Source: AG25 sp035518815 (lineage in GTDB: Bacteria; Gemmatimonadota; Gemmatimonadetes; Gemmatimonadales; GWC2-71-9). From it: DNA of 64,000 bases. Below the pieces are notes generated by a model that saw nothing but the letters and a program-made list of their open reading frames with translations, ran no database searches and was not told where the DNA came from. This document shows, piece by piece, positions 33,844 to 47,464 of this stretch; positions within the stretch are counted from its first letter, which is position 1, and the number at the start of each line of letters is the position of its first letter. Made by a program: the position numbers and the translations under genes. The stretch lies in contig DATIXG010000109.1 in the NCBI GenBank assembly GCA_035518815.1, forward strand, positions 19,729 through 83,728. Direction: 5' to 3'.

Positions 33844-35183
33844 CTCGCCGACCCGCCCGCCGCCCCTCCTCCCCCTGCCCCATCGCCGCGACGCTTCAAG
33901 ACGTGGCGGGTATCCACGACCATCCGCGCGTGCCGAGCGACCATGTCGTAGTCCACGTCCGAGTGATCGGTCACAACCACCACGCAGTCGGCGCCCGCGA
34001 CCGCCTCTTTCGTCAGGGGGATGGAATGCAGGTCCACGCCGTCGTCCTTCAAGGCCGGGACGTGGGTGTCATGGTATTGCACCACGGCGCCCCCCCGCTC
34101 GAGCAGCCGGATCACGTCGAGTGCCGGACTCTCGCGTACGTCCTTGATGTCGCGCTTGTAGGCCACCCCCAACACCAGGACCTTGCTCCCAGACACCGGA
34201 CGCCCGCGCTCGTTCAATCCGTCACTCACCTTGCCCACCCAGAACTCCGGCATCTCCGCGTTGACCTCGCCCGCAATCTCGATGAAGCGCGTCTTGTAGT
34301 TCAATGCGCGCATCTTCCACGCGAGGTAGTGCGGGTCGATCGGAATGCAGTGGCCGCCGAGACCGGGGCCGGGCGTGAACTTCATGAATCCGAACGGCTT
34401 CGTCGCGGCGGCGTCGATCACCTCCCACACGTCGACCCCGAGCTTGTCGCAAACGATGGCCATCTCATTCGCCAAGCCGATGTTCACGCTTCGAAAGGTG
34501 TTTTCGAGAATCTTGACCAGCTCGGCGGCTTCAGTGGACGAGACGGGCACCAGCTGCTCGATCGCCGGGCGGTACAGCGCGAGCGCCACGCGCAGGCATT
34601 GAGGCGTGATCCCGCCGACCACCTTGGGTGTGTTTCGGGTATTCCAGGTCGGATTACCGGGATCCACGCGCTCCGGCGAGAATGCCAAGAAGAAGTCTTC
34701 GCCGACCTTGAGCCCCGTCTCCTGCAAGGCCGGGAGCATGAGCTCACGCGTCGTGCCCGGGTACGTCGTGGATTCCAGGACGATGAGCTGCCCCGTCCGT
34801 AAGGTCCGCTTCACCGAGTTCGTGGCCGCAAGGACGTAGCTGACGTCCGGATCCTTCGTCTTGGACAACGGGGTCGGGACGCAAATCGAGATCGCGTCGG
34901 GCTCCTTGAGACGGCTCAGGTCCGTGGTGGCTGAAAAGCGGCCGCTCTTTACCAGGTCGGCGACGGTGCTCGACGGGATGTCTTGCACGTGGGACTCTCC
35001 CCGGTTCAAGCCCTCTACGACCGGCTTGCTCAGGTCGAATCCCAGGACGCGATATCCGGCGTGGGCGAATTCCACGGCGAGCGGCAGCCCGACATACCCG
35101 AGACCCACGATCCCGACCAGGGCGCTGCGGTCCTCCACCTTCTTGAGGAGGGCGTCGACAGAGACCGCCGGAGCGCGGCTCAC
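33840..35183 (-). CDS. wbpA: UDP-N-acetylglucosamine 6-dehydrogenase (WbpA type)
   Basis: A 447-residue nucleotide-sugar dehydrogenase distinct from Ugd: VGIVGLGYVGLPLAVEFAHAG, ISICVPTPLSKTKDPDVSYV, ESTTYPGTTRELMLP, FSPERVDPGNPTW, and the catalytic cysteine in GPGLGGHCIPIDPHYLAWK. This motif set marks the WbpA/TviB branch that acts on UDP-GlcNAc or UDP-GalNAc. The next three genes match WbpB, WbpE and WbpD, so it should start the route to UDP-diacetamido-glucuronate. GlcNAc substrate is inferred from that context. Confidence 0.88.
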   Translation of the reverse strand: MSRAPAVSVDALLKKVEDRSALVGIVGLGYVGLPLAVEFAHAGYRVLGFDLSKPVVEGLNRGESHVQDIPSSTVADLVKSGRFSATTDLSRLKEPDAISICVPTPLSKTKDPDVSYVLAATNSVKRTLRTGQLIVLESTTYPGTTRELMLPALQETGLKVGEDFFLAFSPERVDPGNPTWNTRNTPKVVGGITPQCLRVALALYRPAIEQLVPVSSTEAAELVKILENTFRSVNIGLANEMAIVCDKLGVDVWEVIDAAATKPFGFMKFTPGPGLGGHCIPIDPHYLAWKMRALNYKTRFIEIAGEVNAEMPEFWVGKVSDGLNERGRPVSGSKVLVLGVAYKRDIKDVRESPALDVIRLLERGGAVVQYHDTHVPALKDDGVDLHSIPLTKEAVAGADCVVVVTDHSDVDYDMVARHARMVVDTRHVLKRRGDGAGGGGAAGGSAR

Positions 35184-36184
35184 AGCGTCACGGGCGTGCC
35201 GCCCGCCGCGAGAGAACGCGTCGCCGCCTCGAGCACCTGCACCACGCGGACCCCGTCCTCCGCGCTCGATCGGGGGGCCTCTCCCCCGCGCACGACCCGG
35301 ACGAAGTGCTGCAGCTCGGCCGCGAGGGGCTCGATCGCGGGGATGCGCGGGATGAAAATGTCGCCCTCACGCACCGCCAGGCTCTCGCCATACGAGGCGT
35401 ACTCGGGGGGCCGGTCCACGCCCTTATCGTAGATCCGCAACTTCTCCCGGGGCTCCATGTCGTCGAATACCACCATCTTTTTCGCTCCCACCACGGTCAG
35501 CCTCCGCTCCTTATGCGGGTCCAGCCAGGACATCTGGACGTGCGCCAGCACCCCGCTCCCGAATTCCATGGTCAGGAATACCACATCCTCAACCTGGGGC
35601 TGGAGATAGCTCCTGCCCTGCGCGGCAACCCGGGTCGGGGCCTCCCCCAGCAGGTACAGGGCCACCGACACGTCGTGGGGCCCGAAGCTCCAGAGGGCGT
35701 TCTCGTCCGCCCGAACCTGCCCCAGGTTTACCCGCAGGCCGTACATATAGTAGAGGGTCCCGAGGTCGCCCGCCTGAATCAGGGCTCGCAGGCGCTCGAC
35801 TGCCGGGTGAAAGACCAGCAGGTGCCCGGCCAGGACCGCAACGCCACGCTCCGCGGCGCGGCGGGCGACTCGCTTCGCATCCTCCGTGCCGAGGGCGAAG
35901 GGCTTCTCCACCAGACATGGCTTGCCGGCCTCCACGCACTGCAGGGCGATCTTGGCATGCGTGGTCGCCGGCGAGGCTACGATCACGGCGTCGACGGCTC
36001 CAAGCAGCTCGGCAACGTCGCCAGTCACCTTGGCCGCGGGGTGCTGGCGCTCCACGCGGGCGCGCGTCTTGGGATCGGTGTCGCACACGGCGGCCAGCTC
36101 CGCATCGGCCAGCCCCGCGACCGTACGGACGTGATTCTTGCCCCAGTTCCCGGCGCCGATGACGCCGAGCTTGACCCGGCTCAC
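35180..36184 (-). CDS. wbpB: Gfo/Idh/MocA oxidoreductase (WbpB type, UDP-GlcNAcA 3-dehydrogenase)
   Basis: A 334-residue NAD(P)-dependent oxidoreductase. Rossmann motif GVIGAGNWGKNHVR near the N-terminus, then AVIVASPATTHAKIALQ, the EKP motif (CLVEKPFALGTEDAK), AGHLLVFHPAVERL and a C-terminal MocA-like beta-sheet domain. In WbpB this oxidises C3 of UDP-GlcNAcA to the keto form used by the aminotransferase encoded upstream. GTG start at 36184 in a GTGA overlap with that gene. The frame open to 36784 is a shadow of the aminotransferase. Confidence 0.85.
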   Translation of the reverse strand: MSRVKLGVIGAGNWGKNHVRTVAGLADAELAAVCDTDPKTRARVERQHPAAKVTGDVAELLGAVDAVIVASPATTHAKIALQCVEAGKPCLVEKPFALGTEDAKRVARRAAERGVAVLAGHLLVFHPAVERLRALIQAGDLGTLYYMYGLRVNLGQVRADENALWSFGPHDVSVALYLLGEAPTRVAAQGRSYLQPQVEDVVFLTMEFGSGVLAHVQMSWLDPHKERRLTVVGAKKMVVFDDMEPREKLRIYDKGVDRPPEYASYGESLAVREGDIFIPRIPAIEPLAAELQHFVRVVRGGEAPRSSAEDGVRVVQVLEAATRSLAAGGTPVTL

Positions 36185-37296
36185 CGGTAGAAGCCGCGGA
36201 TGGCGTCGACCACGTAGTCCAGCTGCGCGCGCGTCAGCTCGGGATAGACGGGGAGCGAGAGCACCTCGCCGGCGACCCGCTCGGCGACAGGCAGCTGCCC
36301 CGTCCGGTAGCCCAGCGCGCTGAAGCACTTCTGCAGATGCAGGGGCACCGGGTAGTAGACGGCCGTGCCGATCCCCTTCGCCTTGAGATATGCCTGTAGC
36401 TCGTCGCGCCGTTCGACGCGCAGCGTGTACTGATGGAAGATGTGCTCGTTGCTCGGGTCGACCGTCGGCGGCGTGACCTGCGGGAGGCCCGCGAGCCCGC
36501 GCCCGTAGTACTCGGCATGTTGGCGCCGGGCGGCCGACCAGGCCGCAAGGTGGGGGAGTTTGGCCAAGAGGATGGCCGCCTGCAGCGTGTCGAGCCGCGA
36601 ATTCGTTCCCACCTCGTCGTGGTGGTACTGTTTGGCGCCGCCGTGCAGTCGAAACTTGCGCAGTCGCTCCGCCGCCTGATCGTCCGACGTAACGATCATC
36701 CCCGCATCTCCCCAGGCGCCAAGGTTCTTGCTCGGGAAGAACGAGTACGCTCCGACCCACCCCAGCTCGCCCGCCATGCGCCACTCGCCGTCGATCGAGC
36801 GCCGAGCGCCGATCGCCTGACAGGCGTCCTCGATGACGGGCACGCCCCGGCGGCCGGCGACCGCCATCAGGCGCTCCATCGCGGCCAGCTGTCCGTACAG
36901 GTGAACCGGCACAATGGCGCGGGTACGGGGCGTGAGTGCCGCCTCAACGGCGGCGGGATCGATGTTGAACGTGGCGGGGTCGATATCGACGAACACCGGC
37001 GTCCCGCCCGCGTTCACGATCGCGCCGGCCGTGGCGAAGAAGGTGAAGGGGGTGGTGATCACTTCGTCGCCGGGCCGGAGGCCAAGGATCTTGAGCGGGA
37101 GCAGCAGGGCGTCCGTCCCGCTCGCGCAACCGACGCCGTGACGGGCATGGGAGACTTTGGCCACCGCGGCCTCGAGCTGGGCGACGGCGGGTCCCATGAT
37201 GAACTGCTGCGATTCGACGACTGCTTGCAGCGCGGGAAGTACTTCGTCGCGGATCGACTGATACTGAGCGCCGAGGTCCAGCAGCGGAACGTTCAC
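36181..37296 (-). CDS. wbpE: DegT/DnrJ/EryC1/StrS sugar aminotransferase (WbpE type)
   Basis: A 371-residue PLP enzyme that transaminates a keto-sugar nucleotide. Visible: VPLLDLGAQYQSIRDE, GVGCASGTDALLLPLKIL, TTPFTFFATAGAIVNAGG, VIEDACQAIGA, and the PLP lysine in SFFPSKNLGAWGDAGM; GGAKQYHHDEVGTNSRLD is a family signature. By context it converts UDP-3-keto-GlcNAcA to the 3-amino sugar. GTG start one base after the acyltransferase stop. Confidence 0.9.
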   Translation of the reverse strand: MNVPLLDLGAQYQSIRDEVLPALQAVVESQQFIMGPAVAQLEAAVAKVSHARHGVGCASGTDALLLPLKILGLRPGDEVITTPFTFFATAGAIVNAGGTPVFVDIDPATFNIDPAAVEAALTPRTRAIVPVHLYGQLAAMERLMAVAGRRGVPVIEDACQAIGARRSIDGEWRMAGELGWVGAYSFFPSKNLGAWGDAGMIVTSDDQAAERLRKFRLHGGAKQYHHDEVGTNSRLDTLQAAILLAKLPHLAAWSAARRQHAEYYGRGLAGLPQVTPPTVDPSNEHIFHQYTLRVERRDELQAYLKAKGIGTAVYYPVPLHLQKCFSALGYRTGQLPVAERVAGEVLSLPVYPELTRAQLDYVVDAIRGFYR

Positions 37297-37297
37297 G

Positions 37298-37888
<591 letters not shown>

Positions 37889-38783
37889 TTAGATCCCGAG
37901 CACCTTGACCTCGAGCTCCAGGTCCACGCTGAGCTTCTTCGACACGGTCTTGCGAACGTGGTCGATCACCTTCAGCACGTCGGACGCGGTCGCGTTGCCC
38001 GTGTTGACGATGTAGTTCGCATGCAGGATCGACACGTGCGCGCCGCCGATCCGGAAGCCCTTGAGCCCCGCTTCCTCGATCAACATGCCCGCCGTCCGCT
38101 GACCCGAGGGGTTCTTGAACACCGAGCCGCAACAGGGCTGATCGAACGGGGTCCCCACTTTGCGCCACCGCAGCAGGCGGCTCTGCAGCTCCTTGAGTTT
38201 GGCCGGGCTTTCCTCACCGAGACTGAGCTTCGCTTCGAGCACAATCACCTGGCCGAGGCCGCTGGTGCGGTACTTGAACGGCACCTGCTTGCGCGTCAGC
38301 TGCTTGACCTTGCCGGCCGGGTCCATGACGGTGACTTCAGTGACGACCTCGGCGAACTCGGCACCGTGACAGCCGGCATTCATGTAGACGCCGCCGCCAA
38401 CGGTTCCCGGGATGCCGATGAAGCGCTCGACGCCCGCGAACCCCGCGTCCGCGGTGCGGCGGGCGAGGAGGGGCGTCGGCAGGCCGGCGCCGACGATCGC
38501 CGTGGCGCCTTTCATTTCAAAGCGGTCGAGTCCCTTGCCCATGCGAATCACGAGACCGGGGAAGCCCCCGTCCTTGACGAGCACGTTCGAGCCGAGACCG
38601 AGCACCACCCACGGCACGCCCTTCTCCTGGGCGAACTGGAGTGCCTTGGCGACGTCGTCGACCTCACCCGGGCTCAGGAAGTAGCGCGCCGGCCCACCGA
38701 TCCGGTAGGTCGTGTAGCGGCCGAGCACCTCGTTCTCGAGCATCCGCCCCCGGAACTTGAGCTTGGGGGGCGGCGGTGCGACC

Positions 38784-38819
38784 GGTTTCGCGGCTGGTTT
38801 CGCGGCCGGTTTCGCGGCC
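38784..38819. repeat. 12-bp tandem repeat in the murB tail
   Basis: Three near-identical copies of GGTTTCGCGGCC/T in tandem. On the minus strand they encode the AAKP repeats of the MurB tail. Confidence 0.75.
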
Positions 38820-38835
38820 TTGGGAGCCGGCTTCC

Positions 38836-42112
<3,277 letters not shown>

Positions 42113-42129
<17 letters not shown>

Positions 42130-43048
42130 CGATCACGTCCTGGAGCGTCTCCTCGAGCGAGTGGCGCGGCGCCCATCCGGTGCAGGCGCGGAGCTTCGCC
42201 GCGTCGCCTATCAGATAGGGGATATCGGTCGCGCGCACCAGCGCCGGGTCCACTTCTCGCTTGGGGCACACGCCCACCAATTTCGCCAGTCTGTCCAGCA
42301 GCTCCGCCACCGAGACCCCGCGACCCGAGGCCACGTTGTAAACCTCCCCGGCTTCGCCCGACGCCAGGAGCCTCACGTACGCGTCCACGACGTCGGCCAC
42401 ATGCAGGAATTCCCGCACCGGCGCCAGGTTGCCGACCTTGATCGTGGCGGTGGCGGTGCGCTTGGCCTGCCTCAGGCGCTGCACGAACGCCGGCACCACG
42501 AAGCGCGGGTCCTGCCCTGGTCCAGTATGAGGAAACGCGCGCACCACCACCGTGCGCACCCCTGCGCGGCGCCACCCTTCGAGAGCCGCCACCTCGGCCC
42601 CGAGCTTGCTCGCGGCGTACGACGAGCAGGGCGCGGCCGGGTCGGTTTCCCGCCGGGGCGTCGCGTCGCCGCGCCCGTAGACTTCGCCCGTCGATACGAC
42701 GAGCAACAGCGGGTCGGCAGTCCCGGCACGTTTGGCGGCAACGATCGCCTCCACCAGACGCGCCGTGCCGGCCGCGTTCACCTCCCACGCCTGACCCGGG
42801 TCGCCGGCCGCGTCGCTGACCGACGCCACCGCCGCCAGGTGGATCACGGCATCGAACGGCCGGGCCATACAACGCCGCACCGAGTCGGCGTCGGTCACCT
42901 CGAGCGGGACCCACTCGGCCCCCGCCCCCGCATCACGTCCGAGCCGGGCCGGCTGCACGCCTCCGGTGACCTCCCAGCCGTCGGCCAGCAGCCGCCGCAC
43001 CACCCAGGTGCCCACGAATCCGTCGGCCCCGGTCACCAGCGCCTTCAC
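42113..43048 (-). CDS. rmd: GDP-6-deoxy-D-mannose reductase-like SDR
   Basis: A 311-residue extended SDR: VTGADGFVGTWVVRRLL, FDAVIHLAAVASVSDAAGDP, VVSTGEVYGRGDATP, the Tyr/Lys pair in SSYAASKLGAEVAAL, RAFPHTGPGQDPRFVVPAF and REFLHVADVVDAYVRLL. The F-HTGPGQ and FLHV-D segments resemble Rmd, which reduces the GDP-4-keto-6-deoxymannose made by Gmd to GDP-D-rhamnose. gmd is directly upstream with a 4-base overlap. A fucose synthase (WcaG) is less likely, because its motifs differ. Confidence 0.82.
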
Positions 43049-44088
43049 GCCAGGCGCTCCAGGTCGGCGTCGACCATCATCCGCACGAGCTCCGCGAACC
43101 CCACGCGCGGCTTCCAGCCCAGCGCTTTGCGGGCCTTGGTTGAGTCGGCCTGGAGAATATCGACCTCAGCCGGCCGGACGAACGCAGGATCGACCTTGAC
43201 GTATTTCCGCCAATCGAGCCCGACGTGCTGAAACGCGACGTCGCACAGCTCGCGCACCGTGTGGGTCTCGCCCGTGCCCACGACGTAGTCGGCGGGTTTG
43301 GGCTGCTGCAGCATGAGCCACATGGCCTCGACGTAGTCGCCCGCGAATCCCCAGTCGCGGCGTGCCTCGAGGTTGCCGAGCCGCAGCTCGGTGGCGAGGC
43401 CCTTCGCGATCCGGGCCACGCCATGGGTGACCTTGCGGGTCACGAACTCGAGCCCGCGTCGGGGCGATTCGTGGTTGAAGAGAATGCCGCTCACAGCGTA
43501 GAGTCCGTAGGACTCGCGGTAATTCACGGTGATCCAGTGGCCGTAGACCTTGGCCACGCCGTAGGGAGACCGCGGATAGAACGGCGTGGTCTCGCGCTGC
43601 GGCGTCTCCATCGCCTTGCCGAACATCTCCGAGGACGACGCCTGGTAGACGCGCGCGCCCGGGCCCGCGAGGCGGACCGCTTCGAGCAGCCGCGTCACGC
43701 CGAGCGCGGTGAACTCCCCCGTCAACACCGGCTGGGTCCACGACGTGGGCACGAAACTCTGCGCCGCGAGATTGTAGACCTCGTGCGGCTGGGCGTCGCG
43801 AATCACCGAGGTGAGCGAGTGTTGATCGAGCAGATCCGCCGGCACGATGTGCAGGCGGTCCAGCAGGTGGCCGATGCGCTCGTAGGAGTCGTGCGAGGTG
43901 CGCCGGACGATCCCGATCACCTCGTACCCCTTCTGGAGCAGCAGCTCGGCGAGGTAGGATCCATCCTGACCGGTGATGCCCGTGACGAGGGCGGTGCGCC
44001 GGGGTTGCTCCCGGGTCCCGCGCCCTGTAGGTTTAGCGCTCTTCGCGCCGCCGGCAGGCCGGGCGGCGCGCGGTCGTTTCTGGCTCAT
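43045..44088 (-). CDS. gmd: GDP-mannose 4,6-dehydratase
   Basis: A 347-residue SDR converting GDP-mannose to GDP-4-keto-6-deoxymannose. Seen: ALVTGITGQDGSYLAELLL, EVIGIVRRTSHDSYERIG, EVYNLAAQSFVPTSW, YQASSSEMFGKAMETPQ, PFYPRSPYGVAKVYGHW, NHESPRRGLEFVTRKV, LGNLEARRDWGFAGDYV. An extra basic N-terminal tail (MSQKRPRAARPAGGAKSAKP) precedes the Rossmann fold. No other start codon exists between the tail and the fold. First gene of the sugar operon, starting 20 bases from the divergent rpmB. Confidence 0.95.
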   Translation of the reverse strand: MSQKRPRAARPAGGAKSAKPTGRGTREQPRRTALVTGITGQDGSYLAELLLQKGYEVIGIVRRTSHDSYERIGHLLDRLHIVPADLLDQHSLTSVIRDAQPHEVYNLAAQSFVPTSWTQPVLTGEFTALGVTRLLEAVRLAGPGARVYQASSSEMFGKAMETPQRETTPFYPRSPYGVAKVYGHWITVNYRESYGLYAVSGILFNHESPRRGLEFVTRKVTHGVARIAKGLATELRLGNLEARRDWGFAGDYVEAMWLMLQQPKPADYVVGTGETHTVRELCDVAFQHVGLDWRKYVKVDPAFVRPAEVDILQADSTKARKALGWKPRVGFAELVRMMVDADLERLA

Positions 44089-44108
44089 TCTCGGTCGGAT
44101 AGCTGCCC

Positions 44109-44324
44109 ATGGCGCGAGTGTGTGACATCTGTGGCAAGGGCCCTATCACGGGGCACAACGTCAGCCACGCGAACAACAAGACCAATCGCCGCTGGTACCC
44201 CAACCTGCAGCGCGTCCGCGCGCAGGTCGGGGGTGCGACGCGGCGGCTGCGGGTCTGCACCCAGTGCTTGAAGTCGAACCGCGTTGCGAAGGCCTCCCAG
44301 GTCGCGACCTCCCAGCTCTCGTAA
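44109..44324 (+). CDS. rpmB: 50S ribosomal protein L28
   Basis: A 71-residue ribosomal protein and the only plus-strand protein gene: MARVCDICGKGPITGHNVSH, NNKTNRRWYPNLQRV, RLRVCTQCLKSNRVAK. The cysteine pairs (CDIC and CTQC) make this a zinc-binding C+ form. It diverges from gmd with only 20 bases between starts, so its promoter must lie inside gmd. TTGCTC-N17-TAGGTT on the plus strand in the gmd 5' end is a weak candidate. It converges on rplQ and shares a terminator. Confidence 0.96.
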   Translation: MARVCDICGKGPITGHNVSHANNKTNRRWYPNLQRVRAQVGGATRRLRVCTQCLKSNRVAKASQVATSQLS

Positions 44325-44332
44325 ATAAAGAA

Positions 44333-44352
44333 GGGGACCCGTCAGGGTCCCC
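44333..44352. terminator. Convergent terminator between rpmB and rplQ
   Basis: A perfect 8-bp stem GGGGACCC/GGGTCCCC (44333-44340, 44345-44352) with loop GTCA. On the minus strand it is followed by TTCTTTATTTA, a good U-tract for the rplQ end. On the plus strand it lies 8 bases after the rpmB stop and is followed by CTCCCC, so it works best for the alpha operon. Confidence 0.85.
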
Positions 44353-44379
44353 CTCCCCGATACCGCTCCGGCGGACCGT

Positions 44380-44736
44380 TCACTCACCCAGCAGTTCGAT
44401 CCGGGCGATGTCGGCGCCGTCGCCCACTCGATGACCCAGCTTCACTATTCGCGTGTACCCGCCGGGCCGGGCCGCGAACCGGGGGCCCAGCTCCTTGAAC
44501 AGGCGCTGGGCGACGGCGCGATCCTTGAGCCGCGACTCCGCCAGGCGCCGCGCGTGTAGTCCCCCGCGGCGCGCCAGCGTGATCAGGCGCTCCGCGTAGG
44601 GCCGCAGCTCCTTGGCTTTCGCTTCCGTGGTCTCGATCCTGTCGTGCTTGAACAGGCTCGTTGCCATGTTGGCGAGCAAAGCCTTCTTGTGGCTCGCGGT
44701 GCGCGAAAGCTGACGACCCTTGGCGCGGTGGCGCAT
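44380..44736 (-). CDS. rplQ: 50S ribosomal protein L17
   Basis: A 118-residue protein: MRHRAKGRQLSRTASHKKAL, LANMATSLFKHDRIETTEAK, AKELRPYAERLITLARRG and GGYTRIVKLGHRVGDGADIA. All of L17 is present. Its ATG overlaps the rpoA stop by one base (TGATG), typical coupling in the alpha operon. The operon ends at the hairpin 28 bases downstream. Confidence 0.97.
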   Translation of the reverse strand: MRHRAKGRQLSRTASHKKALLANMATSLFKHDRIETTEAKAKELRPYAERLITLARRGGLHARRLAESRLKDRAVAQRLFKELGPRFAARPGGYTRIVKLGHRVGDGADIARIELLGE

Positions 44737-45826
44737 CAGGCCCCCAGACTCCCCATGCCCTCGCCCTCGCCTTCCCCGTCCGCATCTTCGCTGAGCTGGG
44801 TCAGCGGAGGAGTCCCGGGGTCCACGACACGGACATCGCCTTCGACATCCTCGAGCTTCATCCCGAAGTTGAGATTCTCGCGGCGCAACAGCTCCGCGAT
44901 CTCCCCCAGCGCCTTCTCGCCCACATTCTTCACCTTGAGCAGGTCCTCCTCGCGGTACTGCACGAGGTCGGCGAGGGTACGGATGTTCGAGTTCTTGAGC
45001 GAGTTGACGGAGCGCACCGAGAGCCCGACGTCGTCGATGCTGCGCGCCAGCACGTCCCGCAAGTGGGTCCCGACGGCACCGCCGTTGCCGGCCTGCTCCG
45101 CCGGGATCATGGGCACCTTGCCGAAATCGACGAAGAAGCGGAAATGCTCCTGCGCGAGGGCCGCCGCATACGCCACCGCGTCCTCGGGCGAGATGGTGCC
45201 GTTCGTCTCGACGGTGAGGGTCAGGCGATCGTAGTCCGTACGCTGGCCCACGCGCGTCTCAGCGACGGTGAAGTTCGCGCGGCGCACCGGATTGTAGATG
45301 GAGTCGATGCGGACAACGTCCACGGGCATGGTCCGGTCGAGGGGGTGCTGCTCGGCCTCGACGTATCCCCGGCCCTTGTTGACGTACAGCTCGCCCCCGA
45401 GCTCGCGATCATCCTGGAGCGTAAAGAGGAGCAGGTCGGGGCTCGCGACGGTGACGGCCCCGTGCGCCTCGATGTCCCGGGCGTACACGGGTCCCGCGCT
45501 GTCGCGCTTGATGCGCAGGACCGCTTCGTCCGCATCGGGCGCCAGCACCAGGGTGAGCTGCTTCAGGCGCTGGATGATCTGATGCACGTCCTCGACGACA
45601 CCCGGAATGGTCTGGTGCTCGTGCACCACGCCATCGAGACGGAACGCCCAGACCGCGGCGCCGCGCAGCGAGGACAGCAACATGCGCCGCAGCGAGTTGC
45701 CCAGCGTATAGCCGTATCCGCGTTCCAGCGGCTGCAGCCGGAATTCGGCGGCATTCGGAGCGTCTTCCCGCTTGGTCATCTCGACCAGGTGCGGGCGGAC
45801 GAGCCCCGTCAAATCAAGAGTCGTAA

Positions 45827-45830
<4 letters not shown>
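44736..45830 (-). CDS. rpoA: RNA polymerase alpha subunit
   Basis: A 364-residue alpha subunit. N-terminal dimerisation domain: FRLQPLERGYGYTLGNSLRR, MLLSSLRGAAVWAFRLDGVV, HEHQTIPGVVEDVHQIIQ. C-terminal domain that contacts promoters and activators: LSVRSVNSLKNSNIRTLADL, LLKVKNVGEKALGEIAELL. An acidic Glu/Gly-rich tail (EDADGEGEGEGMG) extends the C-terminus. GTG start in a GTGA overlap with rpsD. Confidence 0.97.
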
Positions 45831-46462
<632 letters not shown>

Positions 46463-46465
46463 CGG

Positions 46466-46858
46466 CTAGACCCGCCGTTTCTTGGGCGGCCGGCACCCGT
46501 TGTGAGGGATCGGCGTCACGTCGCGGATGGAGCGGATCTGTAACCCCGCGGTGGCGAGCGCCTGGATCGCCGATTCCCGGCCCGAGCCCGGACCCTGGAC
46601 GCGCACGTGCACCCGCCGCACACCCATGTTCAGCGCCTCGCGTGCCGCCTGCTCGGCGGCGACTGTCGCAGCGAACGGGGTGGATTTCTTCGACCCCGCG
46701 AACCCCGCCTTGCCCGACGATCCCCAAGCGACGGCGTTCCCCTGCATGTCGCTGATCGTAATGAGCGTGTTGTTGAAGGTCGCCGTGATGTGGGCGATCC
46801 CCTCGGCTTCCACGACCTTCTTCGCGCGTTTGACGCCTGCTGGTTTCGCTTGAGCCAT
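46466..46858 (-). CDS. rpsK: 30S ribosomal protein S11
   Basis: A 130-residue protein: GIAHITATFNNTLITISDMQ, AVAWGSSGKAGFAGSKKSTP, FAATVAAEQAAREALNMGVR, RVHVRVQGPGSGRESAIQAL, and the C-terminal DVTPIPHNGCRPPKKRRV. The N-terminal tail is Lys/Ala-rich. Three bases separate it from rpsD; its ATG follows the rpsM stop directly (TAAATG). Confidence 0.98.
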   Translation of the reverse strand: MAQAKPAGVKRAKKVVEAEGIAHITATFNNTLITISDMQGNAVAWGSSGKAGFAGSKKSTPFAATVAAEQAAREALNMGVRRVHVRVQGPGSGRESAIQALATAGLQIRSIRDVTPIPHNGCRPPKKRRV

Positions 46859-47242
46859 TTATTTCTTCAAGAGGGGCTTCTTCTTGCCCGCGATGGCGCG
46901 CCGTGGACCCTTCTTCGTGCGCGCGTTGGTGTGCGTCCGCTGGCCGCGGACCGGAAGATTCTTGCGATGCCGCGTACCGCGGTACGTCCCGACATCCATC
47001 AACCGCTTGATGTTCATCGCGACTTCGGTGCGCAACGCCCCTTCGACCTTGTAGTCCCGCTCGATCACCTGCCGCAAGCGCGCCACTTCCGCGTCGCGCA
47101 GGTCGCGCACGCGCGCGTCAGGACTGACGCCCGTCTCCGTGAGGAGCTTGCGCGCGTTGCTCCGGCCGATGCCGTAGATGTACGGCAGGGCGAACAGGAT
47201 CTTCTTGTCCCGCGGCAGATCTACCCCGGCGATTCGTGCCAT
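46859..47242 (-). CDS. rpsM: 30S ribosomal protein S13
   Basis: A 127-residue protein: MARIAGVDLPRDKKILFALP, YIYGIGRSNARKLLTETGVS, IERDYKVEGALRTEVAMNIK, RLMDVGTYRGTRHRKNLPVR, GQRTHTNARTKKGPRRAIAG. Complete and normal. Three bases after the rpmJ stop. Confidence 0.98.
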   Translation of the reverse strand: MARIAGVDLPRDKKILFALPYIYGIGRSNARKLLTETGVSPDARVRDLRDAEVARLRQVIERDYKVEGALRTEVAMNIKRLMDVGTYRGTRHRKNLPVRGQRTHTNARTKKGPRRAIAGKKKPLLKK

Positions 47243-47245
47243 CGG

Positions 47246-47362
47246 TTACCCCTGCCGCTGACGGTGCTTGGGATTGCGTTTGCAGATGACGCGAAGAACC
47301 CCGCGCCGCTTGATGACCTTGCAATGCTCGCAGATTGGCTTGACGCTCGAACGAACCTTCAA
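47246..47362 (-). CDS. rpmJ: 50S ribosomal protein L36
   Basis: A 38-residue zinc-ribbon protein: MKVRSSVKPICEHCKVIKR, then GVLRVICKRNPKHRQRQG with Cys11, Cys14, Cys27 and His32 as ligands. The start is a TTG at 47362, preceded by AGGAGA seven bases upstream. The longer frame to 47452 is not coding. First gene of the alpha operon; infA and map, the usual neighbours, are absent. Confidence 0.95.
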   Translation of the reverse strand: MKVRSSVKPICEHCKVIKRRGVLRVICKRNPKHRQRQG

Positions 47363-47400
47363 CGCGTGGTCTCCTGGCAGAAATTCGATCCCAGTCTTGA

Positions 47401-47429
47401 ATAATAGACCGCGTCGTAAGTCCACGCAA
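47401..47429 (-). promoter_or_regulatory. Promoter of the rpmJ-rplQ alpha operon
   Basis: Minus strand: TTGCGT (47424-47429), 17-base spacer, TATTAT (47401-47406). Expected start near 47394, leaving a leader of about 32 bases with the AGGAGA ribosome site. This explains how the operon is read without upstream infA. Confidence 0.65.
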
Positions 47430-47464
47430 GTGGCGGGATTAGCGTCCTTCACCGTCCCGTAATG

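Noticed and set aside
36185..36784. A 200-residue N-terminal extension of the WbpB-like oxidoreductase.
   Set aside because: It is the wbpE gene in another frame; GTG 36184 starts a normal Rossmann domain in a GTGA overlap.
47363..47462. An S4-binding pseudoknot leader for the alpha operon.
   Set aside because: The predicted leader is only about 32 bases, too short for the known structure.
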